Assembly: GCF_016909495.1 (NCBI RefSeq)
Contig: NZ_JAFBFW010000003.1
Location: 434,001-498,000 of the forward strand
Direction of reading: 5' to 3'
Source: Pantoea coffeiphila
GTDB taxonomy: Bacteria; Pseudomonadota; Gammaproteobacteria; Enterobacterales; Enterobacteriaceae
DNA: 64,000 bases
In this document: piece after piece, positions 1 to 10,149 of the stretch
Numbering within the stretch: the stretch's first letter is position 1
Layout of the letters: each line of letters begins with the position of its first letter
Notes under the pieces: model-generated
Database searches by the model: none
What the model was told of the DNA's origin: nothing
The model's input: the letters and a program-made list of their open reading frames with translations, nothing else
Program-made: the position numbers and the translations under genes

Positions 1-153
1 CATCTGGTAACCTTTGTTTTCGTGAACAATCTGGTAGCGATCGCGCTCCGGTACTTTAAATGCTGCCAGCACTGCACGGTGCGCGGCATCAAGCAGCGTT
101 TTCAGCTCTGACTCGGAACGGCCCTGAATAACATCAAATTGCAGTAATGGCAT
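1..153 (-). CDS. Tautomerase family protein (partial, 3' end outside window)
   Basis: Only the first 51 codons are present; the gene runs off the left edge. The product begins [12 protein letters not shown], so after removal of the initiator Met it exposes Pro-1, the catalytic base of the 4-oxalocrotonate tautomerase/MIF superfamily. The later stretch [15 protein letters not shown] fits the larger tautomerase subfamily whose members are about 125-130 residues (Pfam Tautomerase_3 type). The substrate cannot be told from this fragment; family members act on small keto-enol compounds. It is transcribed divergently from the LysR gene at 315, a common arrangement for an LTTR and its target. The family call is firm, the regulation is inferred. 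Confidence 0.8.
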   Translation of the reverse strand, partial: MPLLQFDVIQGRSESELKTLLDAAHRAVLAAFKVPERDRYQIVHENKGYQM

Positions 154-314
154 AATAACCTCGACACTCTCTATTGCTGGTTTTATTGGGCTGGTTCGCT
201 GTGCTTTTATGGAAAGCTGTCAGCCTCTCCTGCTCGTCTCTGGTGATAAATTTACCCATAAACTCCGTTGGGAAAAAGCGCTATACTTGAATTGATTATT
301 TACTATAGTGAACA

Positions 315-1241
315 ATGTCGATGAAAGAACTAAAGACCGATGCGCTGTGGACGCATCTGCACTGGCTGACGGTGCTGGCCGAGCAGGGGAGTTTTACCGC
401 CGCGGCCGATCGGCTGGAAGTCAGTAAGGCGGCGATGTCGCAGAAGATTAAAGAGCTTGAGCAGCTGGCGGGTGTACCGCTGGTGACGCGAACCACGCGC
501 AGCGTACGATTGACCAGCGCGGGTGAAAAGCTGGTTGACGATCTTCGAGCGCCGTTTGCCCAGATCGAACAGAGTTTTTTCAGCGTGCGTGATTCTGCCG
601 GACCGCTGCGTGGCCTGGTTCGGGTCACTGCACCGGTGGCATTCGCCCGCCAGCAGCTGGTGCCGCATATCACCGCATTTCTCCGCCAGCATCCGCAGGT
701 CAGGGTACAGCTGGAGGTCTCTGACCGGCTGGTTTCTCTCGCCAGCGAAGGGTTTGATCTGGCTATTCGCCACAGTAACACCCTGCCGGAAACCCACGTC
801 GCGCTGCCGCTGTGTACGACCCGTGCACTGGTCGTGGCATCACCGGACTATCTGGCACGCTACGGTACACCGGAGACGCCGTCGTCACTGAGCGAGCATC
901 AGTGCCTGTATTATCCACGCGGCGTGGAACCTCCCCGCTGGAGCTTTCAGCCTCTTTCCGGTGGTGAAAGGTTGGCAGTTAACGTCAGCGGCCCGTTTGC
1001 CACCAATAACAGCGAATCGATCCGCGATGCGGCGCTGGAAGGGTTGGGCATCGCACTGCTGCCGGATTTCAGTGCGCAAGCAGCATTAAAGGAGGGGAAG
1101 CTGATTCAACTGCTGCCAGAGTGGCAAACCGTCGGGGCCTTTGCCGATATGCTGTATGTTGTGCGCCCGTGGTCGGCCCAGGTGCCGCGCGCGGTAAGTG
1201 GCTTTATCCACTGGCTGCGTGAGGCATTTTCCGCCGGGTGA
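315..1241 (+). CDS. LysR-family transcriptional regulator
   Basis: This 308-residue protein has the standard LysR length and layout. Residues about 13-70 form the winged helix-turn-helix, with the signature AAADRLEVSKAAMSQKIKEL, and the rest is a periplasmic-binding-protein-like effector domain. The RTTRSVRLTSAGE segment and the LRGLVRVTAPVAF start of the effector domain resemble the CrgA/DmlR-type subgroup. It is divergent from the tautomerase gene and lies upstream, on the same strand, of the UPF0303/propeller/dehydrogenase trio, so either could be its target. A second ATG two codons downstream is an equally possible start. Effector unknown. Confidence 0.9.
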   Translation: MSMKELKTDALWTHLHWLTVLAEQGSFTAAADRLEVSKAAMSQKIKELEQLAGVPLVTRTTRSVRLTSAGEKLVDDLRAPFAQIEQSFFSVRDSAGPLRGLVRVTAPVAFARQQLVPHITAFLRQHPQVRVQLEVSDRLVSLASEGFDLAIRHSNTLPETHVALPLCTTRALVVASPDYLARYGTPETPSSLSEHQCLYYPRGVEPPRWSFQPLSGGERLAVNVSGPFATNNSESIRDAALEGLGIALLPDFSAQAALKEGKLIQLLPEWQTVGAFADMLYVVRPWSAQVPRAVSGFIHWLREAFSAG

Positions 1242-1406
1242 CGCCTTCATTCTGTTGCCGAAGGTGGGCGATAACGTTGCGACCGGTTGCAGGAAATAGT
1301 TGATCGTCCTCTCAAATAAAATATTTATTTCCTTTTGTGATTTATTGGAAAAATAACTTCATTTATCCTGCAAGCCTTATTTCGTCAAACTTGCCGGAGA
1401 TGTTTT

Positions 1407-1868
1407 ATGTCAGCCATTCCCAGCCTTGAAACGCTGTTACAGCAGGAAGCCACCGTTCGCGTTAGCCAGTTTGATTTTGATACCGCATGGAAAATTGGCT
1501 CTCTGATCCGTGAGCGTGCCGTCAGTGAGAAGATGCCGGTCGCCATTGAAGTGTTCGCGTTTGGACAGGTGTTGTTCAGCACCTCGCTGAGCGGTTCGAG
1601 TGCGGAAAACCTTGAGTGGATTGCACGCAAGCGCCATACCGTCCTGCGCAATGCCCACTCCTCGCTCTACACCCAGGAGCTGAATAAGTCACAGGGCACG
1701 CCGATGTCCGAGATGAACTACATGGACCCTGAGCGTTATACCGACAGCGGCGGCAGCTTCCCGATTTTGCTGGGTAACGGCGGCGTGATAGGCACGGTCA
1801 CCGTCAGCGGTTTGCCTTCTCACGAAGATCACGCGCTGGCCGTCTGGGCCATCCAGCAGGTGCTCTGA
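1407..1868 (+). CDS. UPF0303 / haem-degrading-domain-like protein
   Basis: The protein has 153 residues, the usual size of the UPF0303 family, a single-domain relative of the HbpS/GlcG haem-binding (DUF336) fold. Family features seen are the N-terminal EVFAFGQVLFSTSLSG strand-turn-strand, the IARKRHTVLRNAHSSLY helix and the C-terminal GGSFPILLGNGGVIGTVTVS segment. The biochemical role of the family is not settled; haem degradation is a name inherited from the fold. It is the first gene of an apparent three-gene operon with the propeller (61 bp to its preferred start) and the dehydrogenase. No signal peptide is seen, so it should be cytosolic. Confidence 0.75.
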   Translation: MSAIPSLETLLQQEATVRVSQFDFDTAWKIGSLIRERAVSEKMPVAIEVFAFGQVLFSTSLSGSSAENLEWIARKRHTVLRNAHSSLYTQELNKSQGTPMSEMNYMDPERYTDSGGSFPILLGNGGVIGTVTVSGLPSHEDHALAVWAIQQVL

Positions 1869-1929
1869 ACCCTCATCGTGTAGCCGGATGGACTACCCTT
1901 ATAGTGTGATAAAACTAAGGGGTATCTGT

Positions 1930-2886
1930 ATGCCGCTAACCGATCGCCAGTTTGGCCTGATTGCCGTTGATAAGCAGGGCAGCAATGTCCTGTTTCTCAA
2001 TCCGCAGACCTTTGCCGTAGAGCGCGAGCTTAACGCTTTTCCACCCCGTCCTCATGAGTTGCTGATCCTGCCCAAACAGCGCAAAGCCTGGGTGCCGATT
2101 TACGGTGATGGCATCCACGGCGATAACCCCCATCCCGGTCATAAAATCGCGGTTATCGATCTGGTTTCTCGTGAGCTGACGGGATTTATCGATATCAGTC
2201 CGCTGGAGTCGCCGCATACCGGGCGGTTGGGTAGTGATGGTTACGTCTATATGTGTTGTGAAAATAGCGCGACGATTCTGATACTCGATCCGGAAAGTGA
2301 ACGGATGATCGGCCATATTCCGCTGACTTCATACAACAGCCACCGACTGACCATTTTGCCGTCCGGGCGTAAATTATTTACCGATAATGAAGAGGATGCG
2401 ACGATTACCGTCGTCGGACTGGCTAACGGCAGAGGTGAAGTGCTGGATAATATTCTGATGCCGGGGCCCATCAGCGGTATTGCCGCCTCGCCGCTCTATC
2501 CTTATTTGGTCGCTACCGATGCGCGGCGACCGCTGCTCTATGTGGTTGATGCGCAGAGCCATCGTATTCGGCAGCATCTGCCGCTGAACGGCCACAATAA
2601 AGCAGCACAAATTACCCGCTTCAGCGAAGATGGTTCCCTGCTGGTGGTCATTGGCGATAGCGAGCCCGTTATCAGCCTGTATGATGCCACCCTGAATCCA
2701 CTCGGGCAGATTGCCGTCGGCCATAAACCCATGGATGGCTGCTTCAGCCCGGACAACAGCCAGCTGCTCATCGCAAACGAAGATGACGGTACGCTGAGCG
2801 TGATCGATCTGGCCAGCAGGCAGGTGATTGCCACGCCGTCGGTCGGCCGCGGCTGTGAAGTGCTGAGCTATTTTGCCCTGAATTAA
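1930..2886 (+). CDS. YncE/lactonase-like beta-propeller protein
   Basis: This 318-residue protein is built from repeated beta-propeller blades. Recurrent units of the type V-x-V-I-D-x-x-S-x-x (for example KIAVIDLVSRELTGF near the start and DGTLSVIDLASRQVIA near the end) are typical of YncE/YVTN or lactonase-like seven-bladed propellers. I chose the ATG at 1930 because an AAGGGG ribosome-binding site lies 7 nt before it; the reading frame stays open to a GTG at 1888 without such support. No signal peptide is visible, so unlike YncE it is probably cytosolic. It sits 13 bp before the dehydrogenase gene, suggesting co-translation. It could be a sugar-acid lactonase acting before the dehydrogenase; that is speculation. 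Confidence 0.65.
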   Translation: MPLTDRQFGLIAVDKQGSNVLFLNPQTFAVERELNAFPPRPHELLILPKQRKAWVPIYGDGIHGDNPHPGHKIAVIDLVSRELTGFIDISPLESPHTGRLGSDGYVYMCCENSATILILDPESERMIGHIPLTSYNSHRLTILPSGRKLFTDNEEDATITVVGLANGRGEVLDNILMPGPISGIAASPLYPYLVATDARRPLLYVVDAQSHRIRQHLPLNGHNKAAQITRFSEDGSLLVVIGDSEPVISLYDATLNPLGQIAVGHKPMDGCFSPDNSQLLIANEDDGTLSVIDLASRQVIATPSVGRGCEVLSYFALN

Positions 2887-2899
2887 CCTAAGGAGAGTC

Positions 2900-3934
2900 A
2901 TGAAAAGCTATCAAGTGGCGTTGATCCCCGGAGACGGTATCGGCGTGGATGTGACTGATGCAGCCTGGCAGGTACTGGAACACAGCGCGGCTAAGTTTGA
3001 TTTTTCCCTCAGCGGCGAGCGTTTCCCGTGGTCCTGTGAGTACTATCTTGAGCACGGTGAGATGATGCCGAAAGACGGCATCGATAAACTGCGCCAGTTC
3101 GATGCCGTACTGCTGGGTGCCGTAGGCTGGCCGGAAAAAGTGCCTGATAGCGTGTCATTACACGGCCTGCTGTTGCCCATCCGCAAGCAGTTCGATCTGT
3201 TTGCCAATGTCCGCCCCCACCGCCTGCTGCCCGGTGTAGAAGGCCCGCTGCGTAGAGGTGATTTCGATATCCTCTGCATTCGTGAAAATACCGAAGGCGA
3301 GTACAGCGGGGCTGGTGGTCGCATTCACCAGGGAACGCCGGATGAGGTTGCGGTTGAAACCTCTATTTTCACCCGGCGTGGCGTTGAACGCATCCTGCGT
3401 TTCGGATTTGAGGCGGCGCGCAAGCGCAGCAAGCGTCTGGCATCGGTGACCAAATCCAACGCGCAGAAGTTCACCATGGTGATGTGGGATGAAGTCACTG
3501 AGGAGATCGCGAAGGAATATCCTGACGTCAGCGTAACCCGTTATCATATTGACGCCATTGCAGCCCGCATGGTGATGAACCCGGAAACCCTGGATGTCAT
3601 TGTTGCTTCCAATCTGTTTGGCGATATCTTGACCGATCTGGGTGCGGCGATTCAGGGCGGACTGGGCTATGCTGCTTCAGCCAACCTTAATCCGAATCCG
3701 GGTGTGCCATCGATGTTCGAACCGGTACACGGTTCCGCTCCGGATATTGCCGGCCAGGGGATCGCCAATCCGATTGCGGCAATCTGGTCAGCGGCGCTGA
3801 TGCTGGAGCATCTGGGTGAAACCAGGGCGGCTGATGCTATTCTGCATGCCGTTGAAGCGGTTACCGCAGAAGCGAAAGTGAACGGTAGGTTAACAACGGC
3901 AGAAATCACCGCAGCGGTGATCGCCGCTATCTGA
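2900..3934 (+). CDS. Tartrate/D-malate dehydrogenase-like beta-decarboxylating dehydrogenase
   Basis: This 344-residue NAD-dependent enzyme belongs to the isocitrate/isopropylmalate dehydrogenase superfamily. It starts [16 protein letters not shown], carries [10 protein letters not shown] (substrate loop), TKSNAQKF with the catalytic Lys region, and the metal/cofactor signature [20 protein letters not shown] followed by [13 protein letters not shown]. The pattern closely follows E. coli DmlA (D-malate dehydrogenase) and the tartrate dehydrogenase/decarboxylase subfamily rather than LeuB, which suggests oxidation of D-malate, tartrate or a similar 2-hydroxyacid. It ends the trio that starts at 1407 and has a good AAGGAG site before the ATG. 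The exact substrate is not fixed by sequence. Confidence 0.82.
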   Translation: MKSYQVALIPGDGIGVDVTDAAWQVLEHSAAKFDFSLSGERFPWSCEYYLEHGEMMPKDGIDKLRQFDAVLLGAVGWPEKVPDSVSLHGLLLPIRKQFDLFANVRPHRLLPGVEGPLRRGDFDILCIRENTEGEYSGAGGRIHQGTPDEVAVETSIFTRRGVERILRFGFEAARKRSKRLASVTKSNAQKFTMVMWDEVTEEIAKEYPDVSVTRYHIDAIAARMVMNPETLDVIVASNLFGDILTDLGAAIQGGLGYAASANLNPNPGVPSMFEPVHGSAPDIAGQGIANPIAAIWSAALMLEHLGETRAADAILHAVEAVTAEAKVNGRLTTAEITAAVIAAI

Positions 3935-3942
3935 TTTCAATC

Positions 3943-3967
3943 CGGGCCTCTTAAATCAGGAGGCCCG
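3943..3967 (+). terminator. Hairpin between dehydrogenase and mug
   Basis: CGGGCCTC pairs with GAGGCCCG across a 9-nt loop, starting 9 nt after the dehydrogenase stop codon. There is no U-tract, so it is a weak or transcript-end-stabilising terminator at best. Confidence 0.4.
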
Positions 3968-3988
3968 TCTGAAAGGAGCCTTTGCAGT

Positions 3989-4507
3989 ATGGAAGCGCAC
4001 GGTATTACCGATATTATTCAGCCCGGCCTGCGGGTGTTGTTCTGTGGTATCAACCCCGGAAAATCGTCAGCTCATACCGGCTTTCACTTTGCCCATCCCG
4101 GTAACCGATTCTGGAAAACTATCTTTCAGGCAGGATTTACCCTGAGCCAGCTCAAACCCGAACAGGAACAGCGGCTGCTGGAAACTGGCTGCGGCATTAC
4201 TATGCTGGTGGAGCGTCCGACCGTACTGGCCAGCGAGCTTGCAGGCAACGAACTGCGTGACGGCGGGCTGGCGCTGAGGGAAAAAATCGAACGCTATCGA
4301 CCGGCGGCGCTGGCCGTTTTGGGAAAACAGGCCTATCAGCAGGCCTTTCGCCGCAGCAAAGTGGAGTGGGGCAGGCAGCCGGAGTTAATCGGTGATACGG
4401 AGGTCTGGGTTCTGCCTAATCCCAGCGGGCTGAATCGTGCTTCACAGGAAGAAATGAGCGCGGCCTATGCGGCGCTGGAGCAGGCGCTGACGGCGCGCGG
4501 CGTTTGA
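3989..4507 (+). CDS. mug: G/U mismatch-specific uracil-DNA glycosylase
   Basis: Mug removes uracil or ethenocytosine opposite guanine in double-stranded DNA. The 172-residue length compares with 168 in E. coli. The active-site motif [20 protein letters not shown] lies at about residues 17-36, with the general Mug/TDG pattern G-I-N-P-G, and the DNA-intercalation loop NPSGLNRA is near residue 148. An AAGGAG site precedes the ATG. It is convergent with rpoD, as in E. coli. The ileX tRNA that E. coli carries in this mug-rpoD interval is not seen here: the gap is only about 70 bp and holds just a terminator. Confidence 0.95.
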   Translation: MEAHGITDIIQPGLRVLFCGINPGKSSAHTGFHFAHPGNRFWKTIFQAGFTLSQLKPEQEQRLLETGCGITMLVERPTVLASELAGNELRDGGLALREKIERYRPAALAVLGKQAYQQAFRRSKVEWGRQPELIGDTEVWVLPNPSGLNRASQEEMSAAYAALEQALTARGV

Positions 4508-4531
4508 ACGTTTAAAAGAGAAAAGCCCCAC

Positions 4532-4560
4532 TAAAAAAATGGCCCCGTAAAGGGGCCATT
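4532..4560 (-). terminator. rpoD rho-independent terminator
   Basis: AATGGCCCC and GGGGCCATT form a 9-bp stem with a 5-nt loop. Read on the minus strand it is followed by a run of seven Ts, and it begins 20 bp after the rpoD stop codon. It also lies between the convergent mug and rpoD genes. Confidence 0.9.
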
Positions 4561-4579
4561 CTGTTACGCGATGCTTCGA

Positions 4580-6424
4580 TTAATCATCGAGGAAGCTGCG
4601 CAGCACTTCGGAGCGGCTTGGGTGACGCAGCTTGCGCAGCGCCTTCGCTTCGATCTGACGGATACGCTCACGCGTTACGTCAAACTGCTTGCCCACTTCT
4701 TCCAGCGTGTGGTCGGTATTCATATCAATACCAAAACGCATACGCAGAACTTTCGCTTCGCGGGCCGTCAGGCCTGCCAGCACGTCGTGGGTGGCAGAAC
4801 GCAGGCTCTCAGAGGTGGCAGAGTCCAGCGGCAGCTCCAGCGTGGTATCTTCGATAAAATCACCCAGATGTGAATCTTCATCATCACCAATTGGCGTCTC
4901 CATGGAGATTGGCTCTTTGGCAATTTTCAGCACCTTGCGGATTTTATCTTCCGGCATCAGCATACGCTCAGCCAGTTCTTCCGGCGTCGGCTCGCGCCCC
5001 ATTTCCTGCAGCATCTGACGGGAGATACGGTTGAGCTTGTTAATTGTCTCAATCATATGCACCGGGATACGGATGGTACGCGCCTGGTCGGCGATAGAAC
5101 GGGTAATCGCCTGACGAATCCACCATGTTGCATAAGTCGAGAACTTATAACCACGACGGTATTCAAACTTATCTACCGCTTTCATCAGGCCGATGTTGCC
5201 TTCCTGAATCAGGTCGAGGAACTGCAGACCACGGTTGGTGTATTTCTTCGCGATAGAGATAACCAGACGCAGGTTAGCCTCAACCATCTCTTTTTTCGCA
5301 CGGCGGGCTTTCGCTTCACCGATAGACATACGACGGTTGATATCTTTTACCTGCTCGATAGTCAGACCGGTTTCTTCTTCAATCTGTTGCAGTTTTTGCA
5401 GGCTGCGATGGACGTCTTCAGAAACGTCGTTCAGCTTCTCTGACCACGGTTTGTTCATCGCCAGTGCGGCTTTGAACCAGGTTTCGCTGGTTTCATTACC
5501 GGTGAACAGAGTGATGAAGTTTTTCTTCGGCATCTTACACAGTTCAACACACAGCTTCATGATCAGACGTTCTTGAGTACGAACGCGGTCCATCATGGTA
5601 CGCATGTTATTCACCAGGTAGTCGAACTGCTTCGGTACCAGGCGGAACTGCTTGAACACGTCGGAAAGGTTCTGAATTTCAGCGATAGCATCAGCGTGGC
5701 TGCGGCTCTTCGCTTTAATCACAGTGCGGGTGGCTTCATACTGCACGCGCAGATCGTTAAACTTCTCACGGGCCAGTTCAGGGTCGATGCTGTTGTCATC
5801 TTCCGAACTGTCGTCGTCAGACTCTTCGTCTTCATCTTCGTCGTCATCACGCTCTTCTTCAGAGAGTTCAGAACCGACGTGAGTTGCCGTTGGGGCCAGA
5901 TCTTCTTCAGCATTTGGATCGACAAAGCCGATAATCAGATCGGACAGGCGTGCTTCACCTGCTTCTACGCGATCGTACTGTTCCAGCAGATAGGTAATGG
6001 CTTCAGGATATTCCGCGACGGAGCACTGAACCTGGTTGATACCATCTTCAATGCGTTTTGCGATATCGATCTCGCCTTCGCGCGTTAACAGCTCAACGGT
6101 ACCCATTTCGCGCATGTACATACGCACCGGGTCGGTTGTACGACCGATTTCAGATTCAACGCTGGATAAGACCTGAGCGGCGGCTTCTGCTGCGTCTTCA
6201 TCGGTGTCGGTGCTGTTTTCGTTCAGCATCAGATCATCGGCATCGGGTGCTTCTTCTACCACCTGGATGCCCATGTCGTTGATCATCTGGATGATGTCTT
6301 CGATCTGATCGGAGTCGACGATATCTTCCGGCAGATGGTCATTGACCTCGGCATAGGTCAGATAGCCTTGCTCCTTACCACGGGTGACAAGAAGTTTCAG
6401 CTGTGACTGCGGGTTTTGCTCCAT
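4580..6424 (-). CDS. rpoD: RNA polymerase primary sigma factor sigma-70
   Basis: RpoD directs core RNA polymerase to housekeeping promoters. The 614 residues compare with 613 in E. coli. Region 1.1 is at the N-terminus ([20 protein letters not shown]). An acidic Asp/Glu-rich tract near residues 190-215 marks the non-conserved region. Region 2 holds [20 protein letters not shown] and [17 protein letters not shown] for -10 recognition and melting. Region 4.2 ends with the helix-turn-helix [20 protein letters not shown] and the C-terminal [12 protein letters not shown]. It is the last gene of rpsU-dnaG-rpoD. The 252-bp gap after dnaG may hold additional control or an RNase E processing site, as known in E. 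coli. Confidence 0.98.
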   Translation of the reverse strand: MEQNPQSQLKLLVTRGKEQGYLTYAEVNDHLPEDIVDSDQIEDIIQMINDMGIQVVEEAPDADDLMLNENSTDTDEDAAEAAAQVLSSVESEIGRTTDPVRMYMREMGTVELLTREGEIDIAKRIEDGINQVQCSVAEYPEAITYLLEQYDRVEAGEARLSDLIIGFVDPNAEEDLAPTATHVGSELSEEERDDDEDEDEESDDDSSEDDNSIDPELAREKFNDLRVQYEATRTVIKAKSRSHADAIAEIQNLSDVFKQFRLVPKQFDYLVNNMRTMMDRVRTQERLIMKLCVELCKMPKKNFITLFTGNETSETWFKAALAMNKPWSEKLNDVSEDVHRSLQKLQQIEEETGLTIEQVKDINRRMSIGEAKARRAKKEMVEANLRLVISIAKKYTNRGLQFLDLIQEGNIGLMKAVDKFEYRRGYKFSTYATWWIRQAITRSIADQARTIRIPVHMIETINKLNRISRQMLQEMGREPTPEELAERMLMPEDKIRKVLKIAKEPISMETPIGDDEDSHLGDFIEDTTLELPLDSATSESLRSATHDVLAGLTAREAKVLRMRFGIDMNTDHTLEEVGKQFDVTRERIRQIEAKALRKLRHPSRSEVLRSFLDD

Positions 6425-6676
6425 AAGACGGTATCCACACTTCTGTTAAATTAGATTGGTGTCGGTCGGCTAACATGCCAACAATAACAGTGAGGGCGTT
6501 TGGATTATTGCCGCTGCCCATCGTGGCGGCTGTCAGGGTCTACCTGACGGATAATCGGCACCTAAGCCGCTGAGATCTCGTTTCGAAGCTCGCGCTTCTG
6601 AATTCTGTCGTTTAAGTGGATGAGCAATAAAAATGTCATCCGCTGTCAATAATCTGTAGTGTAGCTGATATGGCTT

Positions 6677-8422
6677 TTACTGCTTTTTCAGCGCCTGGCT
6701 CAGCGCCCATAATTCGCGGCGCTCTTCGGCATTCAGCCCGTGAGTACGGTCGCGGGCGATGAGCTCTTCAAGCCGACGCTCAAGCGCGGCATCGTACATG
6801 CTGGCCAGCGCATCCTGAAACATGGTGTCGACTTCGTCATCAACAATCATATGGTTCCAGGTTGCCAGCGTTTCAAGGCTCTGGCTAAATTTTGTTCCAC
6901 GGTATAACTCTAGTAGCTGTCCGGTGGTCAGGCCAGGGTGAGCAACGCAAGTACTCACTAATTCTACAAAGAGCGGGAATCCTGCGACCTCTGACTGCTC
7001 CAGTCCTTCAAGGGAAGGGACCATGGCACCCAGATGCGGATTCTGCACCAGCAGCCCAATAAGTATACGCATGGTCGTGCGTTTTAGCTGGGGCTGCGCG
7101 GGCGGTATAGCATTTTCGGCCTTACCAGGCATCAGTTTCTCAAGCTGACTGTCGTCAAGAATGCCCAACTTATTGCCCAGCTCCTGGCGCAAATAGATAC
7201 GCAGCGTTTCACCTGGCACCTGGCTTATCAGCGGCAGCGCAAGGGTACTGAGCTGGGCACGGCCATCAGGAGAACGTAGATCAACCTGCGGCATCAGCGT
7301 ATCAAACAGAAACCCTGACAGCGGCATGGCCTGCTCCATCCGGGCCTCAAACGCCTCTTTGCCCTCTTTACGAATCAGCGTATCCGGGTCTTCACCGTCG
7401 GGCAGAAACATAAAGCGTAGCTGACGCCCGTCGTTCATGTAAGGCAGAGCCGTTTCCAGCGCGCGCCAGGCGGCTTCACGCCCCGCCCGGTCACCGTCGT
7501 AGCAGCAAATGACCGTATCGGTGGTGCGGAACAACAACTGTATATGCTCTGCCGTGGTTGAGGTTCCCAGTGATGCAACGGCGTAATCCACGCCAAACTG
7601 CGCCAGGGCAACCACATCCATATAACCTTCTACAACCAGCAGTTTGGCCGGTTCAGGATGATTCTTTTGTGCTTCATACAGGCCGTACAGCTGGCGACCC
7701 TTATGGAAAATATCGGTTTCCGGCGAGTTCAGATACTTAGGCATCCCGTCGCCGAGTACGCGGCCACCAAATCCAATCACCCGCCCGCGTTTATCGTGGA
7801 TGGGGAACATCACGCGTTCGCGAAAACGGTCGTAGCTGCGCCCCTGATCGTTGGTCACCAACATTCCGGCATCGATCAGCGTTTGCTTATCATCCGGATT
7901 ACGGCCAAAACGCTTTAAGGCGTTGTCCCAACCCGCAGGCGCAAAGCCGATAGAAAAGTGCTGTATAACATCATCGCTCAACCCGCGCTGTGCCAGATAA
8001 TCACGGGCGCCAGCGGCCTGGTTTTGAGACAGCGACTGCTGATAGAAATCGCGCAGGCCGGTCATCAGCTGATAAAGACTTTGACGCTGGTGGCGCTCAA
8101 GCTGGCTGGGGCCGGAACCGCTTTCGTACGGCACTTCCAGACCATAGGCCGTCGCCAGTTCTTCAATGCTTTCGACAAACTCCAGACGGTCGTAATTCAT
8201 CAGGAAGTCGATGGCGTTACCGTGCGCGCCACAGCCAAAACAGTGATAAAACTGCTTTTCGCCGTTTACGGTGAAGGAGGGGGTTTTCTCATTATGAAAA
8301 GGACAGCATGCGTGATAATTTTTACCCTGCTTTTTTAGCTTAACGCGAGCATCGATAAGATCCACGATGTCCGTGCGGGCCAATAAGTCATTGATAAAAA
8401 CACGCGGAATGCGTCCAGCCAT
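6677..8422 (-). CDS. dnaG: DNA primase
   Basis: DnaG makes RNA primers at the replication fork. The product is 581 residues (E. coli 581). The N-terminal CHC2 zinc finger is seen as CCPFHNEKTPSF and FYHCFGCGAHG at residues about 39-66. The TOPRIM catalytic core includes VVEGYMDVVALAQFGV with the conserved Glu and the later CCYDGDRAG motif with acidic metal ligands. The C-terminal part is the DnaB-helicase-binding domain. It is the middle gene of the macromolecular synthesis operon and reads through from rpsU; a hairpin between the two genes probably reduces its expression relative to the ribosomal protein gene. Confidence 0.98.
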   Translation of the reverse strand: MAGRIPRVFINDLLARTDIVDLIDARVKLKKQGKNYHACCPFHNEKTPSFTVNGEKQFYHCFGCGAHGNAIDFLMNYDRLEFVESIEELATAYGLEVPYESGSGPSQLERHQRQSLYQLMTGLRDFYQQSLSQNQAAGARDYLAQRGLSDDVIQHFSIGFAPAGWDNALKRFGRNPDDKQTLIDAGMLVTNDQGRSYDRFRERVMFPIHDKRGRVIGFGGRVLGDGMPKYLNSPETDIFHKGRQLYGLYEAQKNHPEPAKLLVVEGYMDVVALAQFGVDYAVASLGTSTTAEHIQLLFRTTDTVICCYDGDRAGREAAWRALETALPYMNDGRQLRFMFLPDGEDPDTLIRKEGKEAFEARMEQAMPLSGFLFDTLMPQVDLRSPDGRAQLSTLALPLISQVPGETLRIYLRQELGNKLGILDDSQLEKLMPGKAENAIPPAQPQLKRTTMRILIGLLVQNPHLGAMVPSLEGLEQSEVAGFPLFVELVSTCVAHPGLTTGQLLELYRGTKFSQSLETLATWNHMIVDDEVDTMFQDALASMYDAALERRLEELIARDRTHGLNAEERRELWALSQALKKQ

Positions 8423-8488
8423 AAATCCCCTTCGAATGCTGCCCTGAGAATAATCCGTTATTCACTTATGGCTATAAACGAGAACAAG

Positions 8489-8514
8489 CCGCGCATTCCT
8501 TTCGGAAAGCACGG
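8489..8514 (-). other. Second hairpin in the rpsU-dnaG spacer
   Basis: CCGCGCATTCC and GGAAAGCACGG pair imperfectly around TTTC (GAAA tetraloop on the minus strand). It follows the UUCG hairpin in the rpsU-dnaG spacer and may stabilise or direct processing of the polycistronic mRNA. The structure is seen; the role is inferred. Confidence 0.4.
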
Positions 8515-8544
8515 CCTGATAACTACTAACTTGTCTGTGAAACG

Positions 8545-8560
8545 TGAGGGCGAACCCTCA
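8545..8560 (-). terminator. rpsU-dnaG internal attenuator hairpin
   Basis: Read on the minus strand the sequence is TGAGGG-TTCG-CCCTCA, a very stable UUCG tetraloop stem starting 5 nt after the rpsU stop codon and followed by a weak CGTTTC tract. E. coli has a partial terminator (T1) at this place in the operon, which keeps dnaG expression low; this hairpin probably does the same. Confidence 0.7.
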
Positions 8561-8565
8561 GAAAA

Positions 8566-9090
<525 letters not shown>

Positions 9091-10104
9091 ATGCGTGTTC
9101 TCGGAATTGAAACATCCTGCGATGAAACCGGCATTGCCATTTACGACGATGCTGCGGGTTTGCTCGCTAATCAACTTTACAGCCAGGTCAAACTGCACGC
9201 TGACTACGGCGGCGTGGTGCCTGAACTGGCTTCGCGCGACCACGTGCGTAAAACCGTTCCACTGATCCAGGCCGCGCTGCGTGAAGCCGGGCTACAGGCG
9301 CAGGATATCGACGCCGTTGCCTATACCGCGGGCCCGGGACTGGTGGGTGCGCTGCTGGTGGGAGCAACCATAGGCCGTTCGCTGGCCTTCGCGTGGGATG
9401 TGCCGGCGATCGCCGTGCATCACATGGAAGGGCACCTGTTAGCGCCGATGCTGGAAGATAATCCGCCGGAATTCCCGTTTGTTGCACTGCTGGTTTCCGG
9501 TGGCCACACCCAGCTTATCAGCGTCACCGGTATCGGCGAATATACGCTGATGGGCGAATCGATTGACGATGCCGCCGGTGAAGCCTTCGATAAAACCGCT
9601 AAGCTGCTGGGGTTGGATTATCCCGGCGGGCCGATGCTGTCGAAAATGGCGCAGCAGGGCGTAGAAAAGCGTTTTGTTTTCCCGCGACCGATGACCGATC
9701 GTCCGGGGCTGGACTTCAGCTTCTCCGGCCTGAAAACCTTCGCTGCCAACACTATCCGGGATAATGACGATAGCGATCAGACCCGTGCCGATATTGCGCG
9801 TGCGTTTGAAGATGCGGTGGTGGATACACTGGCGATAAAATGTCGCCGTGCGCTGGATGAAAGCGGGTTTAAGCGTCTGGTGATTGCCGGCGGCGTGAGC
9901 GCTAACCGTACGCTGCGCAGCAAACTGGCGGAAATGATGCAAAAACGCGGCGGCGAAGTGTTTTACGCCCGGCCTGAGTTTTGTACCGACAACGGCGCGA
10001 TGATCGCCTATGCGGGCATGGTACGCCTTAAAGGCGGTACTTATGCCGGGCTGAACGTGACCGTGCGCCCTCGCTGGCCGCTGGCGGAACTGCCGGCGAT
10101 TTAA
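9091..10104 (+). CDS. tsaD: tRNA N6-adenosine threonylcarbamoyltransferase TsaD
   Basis: TsaD (YgjD/Gcp) transfers the threonylcarbamoyl group to A37 of ANN-decoding tRNAs together with TsaB and TsaE. The 337 residues match E. coli. Metal-binding His111 and His115 are seen in [11 protein letters not shown]. The ASKHA-fold motifs [10 protein letters not shown] (residues 5-14), [14 protein letters not shown] and [13 protein letters not shown] are intact. It is divergent from rpsU and convergent with plsY, the standard enterobacterial order. Essential in E. coli. Confidence 0.98.
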   Translation: MRVLGIETSCDETGIAIYDDAAGLLANQLYSQVKLHADYGGVVPELASRDHVRKTVPLIQAALREAGLQAQDIDAVAYTAGPGLVGALLVGATIGRSLAFAWDVPAIAVHHMEGHLLAPMLEDNPPEFPFVALLVSGGHTQLISVTGIGEYTLMGESIDDAAGEAFDKTAKLLGLDYPGGPMLSKMAQQGVEKRFVFPRPMTDRPGLDFSFSGLKTFAANTIRDNDDSDQTRADIARAFEDAVVDTLAIKCRRALDESGFKRLVIAGGVSANRTLRSKLAEMMQKRGGEVFYARPEFCTDNGAMIAYAGMVRLKGGTYAGLNVTVRPRWPLAELPAI

Positions 10105-10112
10105 GCCTGACC

Positions 10113-10136
10113 GCCTGAAATCGCTGTATTTCAGGC
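10113..10136. terminator. Bidirectional terminator tsaD/plsY
   Basis: GCCTGAAAT pairs with ATTTCAGGC over a 6-nt loop between the convergent stop codons of tsaD and plsY. There are short T-rich flanks only, so it may be partly factor-dependent. Confidence 0.6.
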
Positions 10137-10149
10137 TGGCTATTCAACA

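Noticed and set aside
4508..4579. A tRNA gene (ileX) between mug and rpoD as in E. coli
   Set aside because: The gap is too short and contains only the rpoD terminator.
5573..6088. A 171-codon open frame on the plus strand inside rpoD
   Set aside because: It is antisense to conserved rpoD, with no family features and no ribosome-binding site context.
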